A DNA stretch of 48,421 bases from NCBI GenBank assembly GCA_029979565.1, contig JAPOHG010000009.1, positions 1 through 48,421 on the forward strand. Reading direction: 5' to 3'. The notes under the pieces are model-generated. The model was not told the origin of the DNA. It ran no database searches and worked only from the letters and a program-made list of their open reading frames with translations. Below, piece by piece: positions 35,998 through 44,972 of this stretch; positions within the stretch are counted from its first letter, which is position 1, and each line of letters begins with the position of its first letter. The translations under genes were made by a program, and so were the position numbers. This stretch comes from a bacterium. Its GTDB lineage: Bacteria; Bacteroidota; Bacteroidia; Flavobacteriales_D; Sanyastnellaceae.

Positions 35998-38208
35998 ATG
36001 GCAAAAATCATTTACACGAAAACAGACGAGGCACCCGCACTGGCGACGTACTCGTTTCTGCCCATTGTCTCCTCCTTCGCCAAGCGAGCGAACGTGCATT
36101 TGGAAACGCGCGACATCAGCCTGGCCGGCCGCATCCTCGCCGCATTCAATGACCGCCTTCCGGAGGCCCAGCGCGTGAACGATGCCCTCGCCGAATTGGG
36201 TGAATTGGCCAAGCGACCCGAAGCGAACATCATCAAGTTGCCCAATATCAGTGCGTCCATCCCGCAGCTGAAAGCAGCCATTGCCGAATTGCAAACCGCA
36301 GGCTTCGCCCTGCCCGACTACCCCGAAGAACCCGCGAACGACGACGAGCGCGACGCCAAGCGCCGCTACGACGGAGTCAAAGGCTCAGCGGTGAACCCCG
36401 TTTTGCGCGAGGGCAACAGCGATCGCCGAGCTCCCAAAGCGGTGAAGGCGTACGCTCAAAAGCATCCCCACAGCATGGGCGCTTGGTCTTCCGACTCGAA
36501 GTCACATGTAGCGCACATGGACGGAGGCGACTTCTACGGCTCCGAAAAGAGCCACACCGTCGCTGAAGCCACGGATGTGCGCATCGTGTACAAAAGAGCC
36601 GACGGCACCACCAAGGAGATGAAGGGTGCTTTCCAGCTCCAGTCGGGCGAAATCATCGACGCCGCCGTCATGGACGTGGAACGGTTGAAGGCGTTTGCAC
36701 GTGCTCAGATGGCCGATGCGAAAGCCAACAATTTGCTCTTCTCGCTGCACCTCAAGGCGACCATGATGAAGGTCTCCGATCCAATTCTTTTTGGCGTGTT
36801 TGTCGAAGCGTTCTTCGCTCCGGTATTCGAAGGGTTCAAGGCAGAGCTCGAAGCGGCAGGTATCGACTCCCGCAACGGTTGGGGCGATGTGGTGAAAAAA
36901 ATGGACAGCCTTCCAGAAAAGACGCAGGCCAAGCTGAACGAAGCCATTGGCGCCGCCTTTGCCGCCGGACCGGACTTGGCCATGGTGGATTCCGACCGCG
37001 GCATCACCAACTTACACGTGCCATCGGATGTCATCATCGATGCCTCCATGCCCGCGATGATTCGCAACTCGGGTCAGATGTGGGACAAAGCAGGTCAAAC
37101 ACGCGACACGAAGGCCGTCATTCCAGATCGATCCTATGCCGGTGTGTACCAGGCCACAATCGAATTCTGCAAGGCCAATGGGGCCCTCGACCCGAAGACC
37201 ATGGGCAGTGTATCCAACATCGGACTAATGGCGCAAAAGGCCGAAGAGTACGGATCGCACGATAAGACGTTTGAATTCCCTGGTGACGGTACAATCGTGG
37301 TAGAAACCACATCCGGCGAGGCGTTGATTAAACAACCGGGCAAGGCGGGCGACATCTTCCGGATGTGCCAAGTGAAGGACGCCCCTATTCAAGATTGGGT
37401 GAAGCTCGGCGTAAAGCGGGCCCGCGTCACCGGCAACCCAGCCGTATTCTGGCTCGATGAAAATCGCGCTCACGACGCAGAACTCATCAAGAAGGTCAAG
37501 GCCTACCTCCCGAACCACGACACCGATGGACTCACCATTGAAATCTTGGCCCCGGTTGCAGCCACTAATTATTCATTGGAGCGCATTGTAAAAGGTCAAG
37601 ACACCATCTCCGTGACGGGCAATGTCCTGCGGGATTACTTGACCGACCTCTTCCCCATTTTGGAAGTTGGTACCTCCGCGAAAATGTTGTCCATCGTGCC
37701 GTTGATGAACGGCGGTGGCCTCTTCGAAACCGGAGCGGGCGGATCTGCACCGAAGCACGTGCAGCAACTGCAGGAGAAGAACTACCTCCGCTGGGACAGC
37801 TTGGGCGAATTCCTCGCCTTGGCCGTATCCCTTGATCACTATGCGGACCAGACAGGCAATGAAGAAGCCCGCGTGCTCGGCCGCTGCCTCGACGACGCGA
37901 CCGGTCGATTCCTCGACGAAGACAAGAGCCCGACGCGGCGCTTGGGCGGCATCGACAACCGCGGTTCACACTTCTACCTCGCACTCTTTTGGGCTGAAGC
38001 ACTGGCAGCACAACAAGAAAGCCCAGCACTGCGAGACGCCTTTGCCGAATTGGCTACAGCCATGCGCGCTAGTGAATCCACCATTGTCGAAGAACTCATC
38101 GCCGTTCAAGGCGATGCTGCCGATACAGGTGGCTACTACCGAATGGACGACGCAAAGGCTGCGGCCATCATGCGTCCCTCTGCCACGCTCAATGCCTTGA
38201 TTGACTGA
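35998..38208 (+). CDS. icd: Isocitrate dehydrogenase, NADP-dependent, monomeric type
   Basis: A 736-residue cytoplasmic enzyme of the citric acid cycle, oxidising isocitrate to 2-oxoglutarate with NADP+. It belongs to the monomeric IDH class (Azotobacter enzyme about 741 residues), not the 45-kDa dimeric class. Recognisable family segments are [13 protein letters not shown] near the start, [14 protein letters not shown] (about 134-147), the [20 protein letters not shown] block, and the C-terminal [15 protein letters not shown]. Full length, no defects. It stands alone, 92 bases after the PNGase F-like gene, and ends at a strong terminator. A TTG-N16-TGATTTTG element at 35963-35989 may be its promoter, which would leave a very short leader. 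Confidence 0.95.
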   Translation: MAKIIYTKTDEAPALATYSFLPIVSSFAKRANVHLETRDISLAGRILAAFNDRLPEAQRVNDALAELGELAKRPEANIIKLPNISASIPQLKAAIAELQTAGFALPDYPEEPANDDERDAKRRYDGVKGSAVNPVLREGNSDRRAPKAVKAYAQKHPHSMGAWSSDSKSHVAHMDGGDFYGSEKSHTVAEATDVRIVYKRADGTTKEMKGAFQLQSGEIIDAAVMDVERLKAFARAQMADAKANNLLFSLHLKATMMKVSDPILFGVFVEAFFAPVFEGFKAELEAAGIDSRNGWGDVVKKMDSLPEKTQAKLNEAIGAAFAAGPDLAMVDSDRGITNLHVPSDVIIDASMPAMIRNSGQMWDKAGQTRDTKAVIPDRSYAGVYQATIEFCKANGALDPKTMGSVSNIGLMAQKAEEYGSHDKTFEFPGDGTIVVETTSGEALIKQPGKAGDIFRMCQVKDAPIQDWVKLGVKRARVTGNPAVFWLDENRAHDAELIKKVKAYLPNHDTDGLTIEILAPVAATNYSLERIVKGQDTISVTGNVLRDYLTDLFPILEVGTSAKMLSIVPLMNGGGLFETGAGGSAPKHVQQLQEKNYLRWDSLGEFLALAVSLDHYADQTGNEEARVLGRCLDDATGRFLDEDKSPTRRLGGIDNRGSHFYLALFWAEALAAQQESPALRDAFAELATAMRASESTIVEELIAVQGDAADTGGYYRMDDAKAAAIMRPSATLNALID

Positions 38209-38225
38209 ACTGAGCGCAGGCCACA

Positions 38226-38256
38226 AAAAAAGGGGAGCTTTCGGGCTCCCCTTTTT
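38226..38256. terminator. Bidirectional rho-independent terminator
   Basis: An eight-base stem AGGGGAGC / GCTCCCCT with loop TTTCGG, flanked by an A run on the left and a T run on the right, so it works for both the convergent icd gene and the last gene of the glucan locus. It fills most of the 65-base gap. Confidence 0.9.
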
Positions 38257-38273
38257 CGTTGGATGTTTTCTGG

Positions 38274-39461
38274 TTATTGGTAAACCCGCACGTAGTCCAC
38301 AGCCATGAAGACCGGGAATGTGGTGGTTTCGTCCGGGTAACCCGGCCAATTTCCGCCCACAGCCACATTCAGAATGAAAAAGAATGGGTTGTTGAACGGG
38401 TACGGCTGGCCGTTCATCATGCTCGGATTGATGTTGAAGAACACCTCATCGTCCATGATGAAATCGATGTTGTTCTCCGACCAATCGATGGAAAAGACAT
38501 GGAACTCTTGGTCGAAGTTGTCTGGGTAAATGCTCGTGGACAATCCTTGGTGGTTCCAATTGGGCCAATCGATGCCCCAATGCGCCGTGCCGTGCACCGT
38601 TCCGGGCAAATGTCCCAGCAACTCCATGATGTCGATTTCACCGCATGCCGGCCACCCCACTTCGGGATAATTGCCACCGAGCATCCAAATCGCAGGCCAA
38701 ATGCCTTGGCCCTTCGGAAGGATGGCACGCACGTCGATGCGACCGTATTGGAACTCCTGAAGATCCAATGATTTCATCCGCGCCGAAGTGTAGGCATTCT
38801 CACCCACCTTTTCTGCGACGATGAACAACTTTCCGTCCGCAACAAAGCTGTTGCTGGCACTGTTCGTGTAGGTCTGCAGCTCATTGTTGCCCCAGCCTCC
38901 ACTTCCATTGCCGAGGTCGTACGTCCAGTTGTTCAGGTCAATGGCCTCGCCTTCAAATTCATCCGCCCAGACCAACGCCATGCCTTCGTACGAATCAGCG
39001 GCATCGTAGCCTTCGTCCGAAATGTAAATCATGGTGTCATCGTTTCGGATGCCAACACTAGCTGTGGGCGCCCCAATCTTGACATAGCCATTAACCGGGT
39101 TACTCAGCTCCACCGTAAAAAATTCGTCCGGCTCGAGGTATTCGTCCGATACAATCTCAATCGAAATGTCCTTCGAGAATTCTCCGGGCTCGAAAACCAA
39201 TGTTCCCGACACCGGAATGAAGTCATCTCCTTCGGTGGCTGTTCCCGGAAGAGAGGCGTAATCAACCGTTACGCGTTCCGTGTTCACCTGACCAAGGGTG
39301 ACTGTCAGGGTGACAGCATCCAAGTCAGCAGTTTCGAACACGGTCACATCATTGGCCCAACGGATTTCCGAGTTTACCGGAGGTTCTGGATCACCACACC
39401 CCTCGCAGGAACTCAATCCAACTGCACAAGCCAACACCAATATTCCGTTGAGCTTTTTCAT
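38274..39461 (-). CDS. GH16 endo-beta-1,3-glucanase (laminarinase) lipoprotein with Calx-beta domain
   Basis: A 395-residue lipoprotein (lipobox LSSC, Cys19). Residues about 32-145 form a Calx-beta domain (GTATEGDDFIPVSGTLVFEPGE). Residues about 160-395 are a GH16 catalytic domain with the ExDxxE motif GEIDIMELLG: nucleophile Glu275, Asp277, acid/base Glu280. WPAIWMLGG and the FILNVAVGGNWPG end are typical of the laminarinase group (GH16_3). It would cut laminarin at the outer surface. It is the last gene of the locus; its ATG overlaps the PKD lipoprotein stop by one base (TGATG). Confidence 0.93.
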   Translation of the reverse strand: MKKLNGILVLACAVGLSSCEGCGDPEPPVNSEIRWANDVTVFETADLDAVTLTVTLGQVNTERVTVDYASLPGTATEGDDFIPVSGTLVFEPGEFSKDISIEIVSDEYLEPDEFFTVELSNPVNGYVKIGAPTASVGIRNDDTMIYISDEGYDAADSYEGMALVWADEFEGEAIDLNNWTYDLGNGSGGWGNNELQTYTNSASNSFVADGKLFIVAEKVGENAYTSARMKSLDLQEFQYGRIDVRAILPKGQGIWPAIWMLGGNYPEVGWPACGEIDIMELLGHLPGTVHGTAHWGIDWPNWNHQGLSTSIYPDNFDQEFHVFSIDWSENNIDFIMDDEVFFNINPSMMNGQPYPFNNPFFFILNVAVGGNWPGYPDETTTFPVFMAVDYVRVYQ

Positions 39462-40330
39462 CAGAGATCAACCACGAAAATGAGGGTGAACCAGCCGGCC
39501 GACTGCTGGCAGTCGCCGGTTTGAATTGGGCCATGGATAACCAAACGATCTTCGGTGAGTTCCAAGATGTCATACACAGGACCCGAATCCCATACGCCCA
39601 TGAATCCGCACAAGTCCTCGGAGAATGGAGAAAGGCTGATCTGGTCTTCCCCAGACGTACCTGTTCCTTCCGTCAAAAAATAAGTGCTTGGATCGATGGC
39701 TATTTCGGTCTCAACATAGCCCTCGAACGGGTTCATGGTGCTCCCGTTGTTGTTGTACAAGTAAACACCGTCCTCTGTGAACTGGTAGCGGTCGTCGTTT
39801 TGGAACGATTCCAAACCTGCAGGAGGTGAAGTGTACCATTCTGTGCTATACGGATCGGGGCCGACGGCGATGGCTCCAATCTCATCGGAGAATTTCCATG
39901 TTTTCTGATTCTCACAGCCTGTCAACAACTCCAACATTCCTGCGCAAGGCAATTCCAAGGTTTGGTCAATGGTGATGGTCTCATTGGCCTGTCCCATGCC
40001 TCCGGCGGTGTGCACAGAATAAGAAACTTCATAGTCGCCCTCCACCGGATAGTAGGCCGTATCGAGTTGGCGATCGGATGTTTGCCCGTTGCCAAAATCC
40101 CAGAGCTGAAGGAAGGACCCTTCAACATCTGCAGCACTGAACTCAACACGATTGGAGTCGATGCCAACCACTTGACCCAATGAGTCCACTGCGTCGATGA
40201 ACGACCAAGAGATGGAGGCTACAGGAGCTCCTGGCAAATCAATGCCTTCTTCTTCATAGGGCTTGCAGCCTTGCAAGCTGTAAAGCACCACGCCCAAAGC
40301 GATGGATGCCAGTGTGATGTACTTGTTCAT
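39461..40330 (-). CDS. PKD-domain lipoprotein, candidate surface glycan-binding protein
   Basis: A 289-residue lipoprotein (Cys22 in LQGC). After a linker, residues about 45-135 form a PKD domain (LWDFGNGQTSD, YPVEGDYEVSYSVHTAGG). The C-terminal part (about 150-289) is a beta-rich domain with many Trp/Tyr (KTWKFSDEIGAIAVGPDPYSTEW begins it; split here only for description). This is the PKD protein that follows SusD in many laminarin loci and takes the place of SusE/F, holding glucan at the surface. No enzyme motif is seen. The Met at 40330 leaves one base after the susD stop; an in-frame Met at 40342 would overlap it. Confidence 0.85.
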   Translation of the reverse strand: MNKYITLASIALGVVLYSLQGCKPYEEEGIDLPGAPVASISWSFIDAVDSLGQVVGIDSNRVEFSAADVEGSFLQLWDFGNGQTSDRQLDTAYYPVEGDYEVSYSVHTAGGMGQANETITIDQTLELPCAGMLELLTGCENQKTWKFSDEIGAIAVGPDPYSTEWYTSPPAGLESFQNDDRYQFTEDGVYLYNNNGSTMNPFEGYVETEIAIDPSTYFLTEGTGTSGEDQISLSPFSEDLCGFMGVWDSGPVYDILELTEDRLVIHGPIQTGDCQQSAGWFTLIFVVDL

Positions 40331-40331
40331 A

Positions 40332-41849
40332 TTAGTATCCATTGTTTTGGGTGATCAAACCACCCGATAGCGTGATTTCAACTTCTGGGATGGGGAATAC
40401 TTCATGCACCCCCGCAATGAAACCGAGCTCAGCCATTTCATCGGCTGCTCGTCCCTGGCGCACTAAATCGAAATACCGGTGGCCTTCCAACCCCAGCTCT
40501 ACACGGCGTTCATGCAGAATGGCGTCCAAAAGGTCCTGCCCTGTTTCCGCCGAAAGATTCGGCAAGATCGCGCTGTTGTTATTGCGTGCCCGCGCACGGA
40601 CGATATTGGTCAGCTGGCGTGCCAGTGCTTCGTCACCGAGGTAATACGCCGATTCCGCTCCGAAGAGCAATACGTCAGCGTAACGAATGACGCGGTCGTT
40701 GGAGTATCCATTGGGATTGGGGTCGCCAAATGGCGCCTCGTCCGAAGCGTTGATGAAGAACTTCTTCGGGTAGTACAAGTGGGGCATGCCCGTCGCCTCC
40801 AATGTGAAGGTGCCGCGGTCGCCCATTTGGTCGCCCACTTGGAAGACGGTTGCCGCCAAACGGGGATCACCGTTCTCAAATTCATCCACGAAATCCTGCT
40901 CTGGAATATTGAATCCATAACCGCCAAACTGGCCGCGCGCACGCTGCCATACGTTGGTGAAGGTGCCTTCCAACTGGTTGCCCCAGTTGCCGCCTGAAGC
41001 GTTCATGTACTGAATCTCCCAGATAGAACCAGGACCGTTTTCGCCCGCTTCCGTGAAGATGTTGGCGTAGTCCGGGTCGAGGAAATACTCCTGAGAAGAA
41101 ATGATTTCCATGCACAAGTCGTGGCACGGTTGCCACTCTGCTTGGTACGCATGCGCCTTGGCCAACAAAGCAGTGGCAGCGCCCCACGTCGCACGTCCGA
41201 TCTCCGAAACGGAGATGGCACTTCGCTTGGGCAACGCATCGCGTGCAGCGGTCAAATCCGCTTCAATTTGAGCCCAGACTTCTGCAGCAGGTGTTCGGCC
41301 CTGCTGGTATTCGCTCGGTGAGAGGTTGTTCAAAATAAGCGGCACATCGCCAAAGACGGTCACCAAGTTGAAATACCAGTACGCTCGAATGAACGCCGCC
41401 TCGCCGAGGTAGCGCGCCTTCTCCGTGGGATCCATCTCGATGTTCGGGACGTTGTTCAACGCCAGGTTGCAGTAGGCGATGCCGCGGTAAGCGACCTGCC
41501 ACTCCCCCAACAAAAGCTTGCTGGACGAATTGCCCTGGAAGTTTTCGAACAAGAACAAATCCGGCTCATCACCATCGCCCGAACCGCCTTTGAAGGAATC
41601 GTCGGAACAAATGTCACCGAAGTACCAACGGAAATGCGGCGCCAATTGCGCGCTGCCTTGGATGTTCGTGACCTCTTGCTGAAGGTTGTTATAGCAAGCG
41701 ATGGTTGCTGCTTCTGCGTCCTCAGGCGTGAGGTAGTAGTTGGCCTCGGTTGAACCGACCAACGGAGTGATGTCGAGGAATTCCTGCTTACACGCTACCA
41801 AAGAGACAGCGAGGAATCCAATCATAAAGAGTGTTTTCTGTTGTTTCAT
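40332..41849 (-). CDS. SusD/RagB family glycan-binding lipoprotein
   Basis: A 505-residue outer membrane lipoprotein (lipobox LVAC, Cys20). It shows the SusD fold of TPR-like helices: FLDITPLVGSTEANYYLTPEDAEAA is the usual start (first 20 residues shown by the family), with RYLGEAAFIRAYWYFNLV and GDVPLI in the middle and ILHERRVELGLEGHRYFDLVR (a 21-residue region, key part RRVELGLEGHRYFDLV) near the end. SusD caps the SusC barrel and delivers oligosaccharide. It starts 11 bases after susC. Substrate inferred as beta-1,3-glucan from its neighbours. Confidence 0.95.
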   Translation of the reverse strand: MKQQKTLFMIGFLAVSLVACKQEFLDITPLVGSTEANYYLTPEDAEAATIACYNNLQQEVTNIQGSAQLAPHFRWYFGDICSDDSFKGGSGDGDEPDLFLFENFQGNSSSKLLLGEWQVAYRGIAYCNLALNNVPNIEMDPTEKARYLGEAAFIRAYWYFNLVTVFGDVPLILNNLSPSEYQQGRTPAAEVWAQIEADLTAARDALPKRSAISVSEIGRATWGAATALLAKAHAYQAEWQPCHDLCMEIISSQEYFLDPDYANIFTEAGENGPGSIWEIQYMNASGGNWGNQLEGTFTNVWQRARGQFGGYGFNIPEQDFVDEFENGDPRLAATVFQVGDQMGDRGTFTLEATGMPHLYYPKKFFINASDEAPFGDPNPNGYSNDRVIRYADVLLFGAESAYYLGDEALARQLTNIVRARARNNNSAILPNLSAETGQDLLDAILHERRVELGLEGHRYFDLVRQGRAADEMAELGFIAGVHEVFPIPEVEITLSGGLITQNNGY

Positions 41850-41860
41850 GGTTGTGTGGA

Positions 41861-44800
41861 TTAGAAGTTAATGTTTACGCCGGCCATGAAGGAACGGGCC
41901 GCAGGATAGAATCCGCGATCAATGCCGATCTCCAACGTGCCACGTGTTCCGATTTCAGGATCGAGACCGGAATACTTGGTGAAAGTGAACAGATTGCTCG
42001 CCGCTACGTATACACGACACTTTCCGATTTGCAAACGTTGCATCACGCTCTCCGGCAAGGTGTAGCCCAACTGGACATTCTTGACCCGGAGGAACGAACC
42101 GTCCTCCACAAAACGGTCGGAGATGCGGTTGTTTTGGTTGGGATCACTGTGCGAAATACGCGGATACCAATCACTTGTTCCCTCTCCCGTCCAGCGCTCG
42201 AGTGCCTCAACGGGAAGGTTGGTGGTGTTGAGGTCGTAACGGAACACCCCATTCAGAATCTCATTGCCATACGTTCCCTGCAGGAACAGGCTGAAGTCAA
42301 AAGATTTGTAGTTCGCTGATGCATTGAAACCATAGGTGAAATCCGGATGGGGATTTCCGATCATGGTTTTGTCATCGCTATCGATGACGCCGTCACCATT
42401 TTGGTCAACGAAGATGACATCACCAGCCTGTGCATTGGGCAATGCTTCGTAGGCAGCTGCCTCTTCGTCCGTTTGGAAGATGCCTGCCGTCTCATATCCG
42501 TAGAAGTACGCCATAGGCTGGCCGATCTCAGTGTAGGCCACCAAGTCGCCAATGCCGAAGACCGAACCCGTTGAAATCGGTTGGCCACCTTCACCCAAGT
42601 CCGTTACTTCGTTGCGGATGAACGAGATGTTACCACCGATTTCGTACTCGACAAGTCCCTTTTGGTTGCGGTGGTTGACCATGAACTCAAAACCGGAGTT
42701 TCGAGCCGATGCTACGTTGGTTGCTGATGGCAAGAAGCCGACAACGCCGGGCAGTGGAACCACCGCCAACATGTCGTTGGTGTTCTTGATGAAGTAGTCG
42801 GCGACGATGTTAAGCTTGCCTTTGTACAAGTCCGCGTCGATGCCCACATTGGTTTGTTCCACCGTTTCCCACTTCAAATCAGGATTGGAAGTATTGATGG
42901 GTCCCGCACCATTGACCTGCACCTGTTCACTTCCGAAGGTGTAGTTCAGGCCATTGTAAATCAAGGACGTGTAGTCAAAGTTGCCAATGCCGTCGGCGTT
43001 TCCGTTCTGGCCCCAGCTTGCGCGGAGCTTCAAGAAGTCAATCCAGTCCTTCTCGGCCACCCAGGGCAACTCAGTCATGTTGTAGGCTGCTGAGAATGAT
43101 GGGAAGATGCCGTAGCGGTTGTTTCGACCGAAGCGAGAAGAGCCATCACGGCGGACCGTTCCGGCCAGCGACCACGCCTCGCCAAGGCTGTAGTTAACAC
43201 GGACAAATTGCCCAATAAACGCCGATTCTGAAATGCCACCGTTGGCCGTTGGCGCTTGTTCAGCTGTGTTCATGCTGTTGCTCAAGTAGGCGAACAGTAC
43301 GTCGTTCGATGCCAAGCTGTCGCGCGAACCGTAAAAGTTGGTGCTCAGGTTGTTCAACGCTGAGTAGCCTGCGATGACTTGCAAGTCGTCGCCATTGTTC
43401 AACTCTTTGGAGTAGTCCACCGTATTCTCCCACTGCCAATTGCTCCACTTGTTTTCGCCGAGCACAAGGGAGTTGACCGGACGAAACTCATAAGCAGGAC
43501 GCTCGGGGTCGTTTTCGCCGATACCCAAGTCATAGGAAGGATAGAAAATACGGTGCGAGCCCAATGACAAATCCACCGACATGGTCGAGCGGAATTTCAA
43601 GTTGGACAAAATGTCAAATTCTGCGAACGTTGAACCGACGAAACGGTTCGTGGTCCAGAAGTCGTTGTTCAACGCGATTTGGTTCGCTGGGTTGGCGATG
43701 TCGGAATCGATGAACGTACTGTAGGCATAAGATCCATCGGGGCGTTGCGCCGTGGTAATCGGATCCATGTTCAACGCACGCCCCACAGGGGTGGCGAATT
43801 CGTTGTTCTCAGCCAGCGCCGAACGGTTCAGGTGCGTGAAATTTACGTTCTGGCCCATGCGGAACCGCTCGCCGCCGTCTTGGCGGGTGTTGATGCGGAA
43901 GGTGTAGCGCTCGAATCGCCCCTTCTCTCCACCGATGATGCCATCCTGCGTGAAGTAGCTTCCGCCAACCGCTGTTGACGAAGTCTTGGTGCCCTTCGTA
44001 AAACTGAACGAGTGGTTCATCATCGGGGCGCGCTGGAAAATTTCATCCTGCCAATCGAAGCCTTCTCCCAATGCTGCCGGATTGCTCAACGCTTCCATTG
44101 GAGCGAGGCCCGCAGCGGAGCGGCTTTCGTTCATGAGAATGGCGTACTCTTCAGCATTCAACAGCGCCATGTATTTCCAGGGCTCCTGAACACCGTAGTA
44201 GCTTTCGTAGGTGATTTGTGGCTTTTGGCCTTTGTTGCCGGATTTGGTGGTGATCAATACAACACCATTGCCACCACGCGCTCCGTAAATGGCCGCAGAA
44301 GCTGCGTCCTTCAAAATGGAGATGGACTCGATGTCCGAAGGGTTCAAGTAGTCAATTCCAGCGCTGGGGATGCCGTCAATGACGTACAACGGCTCTGCGT
44401 TGTTCAATGAACCTGTTCCACGGATCCGGATGGACTGGGTAGAACCCGGTTGACCTGAATTCTGTGTTACCTGGACCCCAGCAGCTCTACCTTGCAGCGC
44501 CTGCTCCGTCCGGAGCACGGGCAGTGAGGTGATTTCCTTGGTGTCGATGGTCCCAACGGCACCGGAGATTTTGCTGCGCTTCTGGTTGCCGTAGCCAATA
44601 ACGACGACTTCCTCCAATCCCGCAATGTCTGCATCCAATTGGACGTTGACCGGTTGGTTGGAAGTTGCGCTCACCTCTTTGCTGCGGTAACCAATGAAGG
44701 AGAACACAAGGGTTGCAGGGTCACCCGATACGGGCAACGTGAATTTTCCATCGATGTCAGAAAAGGTCGCGTTCTGCGTCCCTTTCTCGACCACCGTGAC

Positions 44801-44920
44801 CCCGGGCAAACCGGTGCCATCTTCAGCGGCGGTCACCGTCCCGGAGACCATCCTTCCCTGTGAGAAGGAGGTCGCCAGGATGGCACCGATGAATCCAAAT
44901 GCTAAAAGCAGTTTTTTCAT
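41861..44920 (-). CDS. SusC/RagA family TonB-linked outer membrane transporter
   Basis: A 1019-residue outer membrane receptor. Signal peptide 1-20; carboxypeptidase regulatory-like domain about 24-100 (SGTVTAAEDGTGLPGV); the SusC hallmark VVVIGYGNQKRSKISGAVG (about 105-123); plug domain to about 235 (DAASAAIYGARGGNGVVLITT); then a 22-stranded barrel ending in Phe (VNINF). It imports oligosaccharides together with the SusD partner, powered by TonB. It is preceded by a 52-base gap carrying clustered CTAG palindromes. Intact and full length. Confidence 0.96.
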   Translation of the reverse strand: MKKLLLAFGFIGAILATSFSQGRMVSGTVTAAEDGTGLPGVTVVEKGTQNATFSDIDGKFTLPVSGDPATLVFSFIGYRSKEVSATSNQPVNVQLDADIAGLEEVVVIGYGNQKRSKISGAVGTIDTKEITSLPVLRTEQALQGRAAGVQVTQNSGQPGSTQSIRIRGTGSLNNAEPLYVIDGIPSAGIDYLNPSDIESISILKDAASAAIYGARGGNGVVLITTKSGNKGQKPQITYESYYGVQEPWKYMALLNAEEYAILMNESRSAAGLAPMEALSNPAALGEGFDWQDEIFQRAPMMNHSFSFTKGTKTSSTAVGGSYFTQDGIIGGEKGRFERYTFRINTRQDGGERFRMGQNVNFTHLNRSALAENNEFATPVGRALNMDPITTAQRPDGSYAYSTFIDSDIANPANQIALNNDFWTTNRFVGSTFAEFDILSNLKFRSTMSVDLSLGSHRIFYPSYDLGIGENDPERPAYEFRPVNSLVLGENKWSNWQWENTVDYSKELNNGDDLQVIAGYSALNNLSTNFYGSRDSLASNDVLFAYLSNSMNTAEQAPTANGGISESAFIGQFVRVNYSLGEAWSLAGTVRRDGSSRFGRNNRYGIFPSFSAAYNMTELPWVAEKDWIDFLKLRASWGQNGNADGIGNFDYTSLIYNGLNYTFGSEQVQVNGAGPINTSNPDLKWETVEQTNVGIDADLYKGKLNIVADYFIKNTNDMLAVVPLPGVVGFLPSATNVASARNSGFEFMVNHRNQKGLVEYEIGGNISFIRNEVTDLGEGGQPISTGSVFGIGDLVAYTEIGQPMAYFYGYETAGIFQTDEEAAAYEALPNAQAGDVIFVDQNGDGVIDSDDKTMIGNPHPDFTYGFNASANYKSFDFSLFLQGTYGNEILNGVFRYDLNTTNLPVEALERWTGEGTSDWYPRISHSDPNQNNRISDRFVEDGSFLRVKNVQLGYTLPESVMQRLQIGKCRVYVAASNLFTFTKYSGLDPEIGTRGTLEIGIDRGFYPAARSFMAGVNINF

Positions 44921-44936
44921 CAGAATTCAGTTCTTG

Positions 44937-44956
44937 CTAGCTGTGCTAGTTTCTAG
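44937..44956. promoter_or_regulatory. Clustered CTAG inverted repeats before susC
   Basis: CTAGC-TGT-GCTAG and CTAG-TTT-CTAG overlap, giving three CTAG tetramers within 20 bases in the gap between the T9SS gene and susC. They could form a small intercistronic hairpin or bind a protein. Stems are short. Confidence 0.25.
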
Positions 44957-44972
44957 TTTAAGTGTCCGTTGA

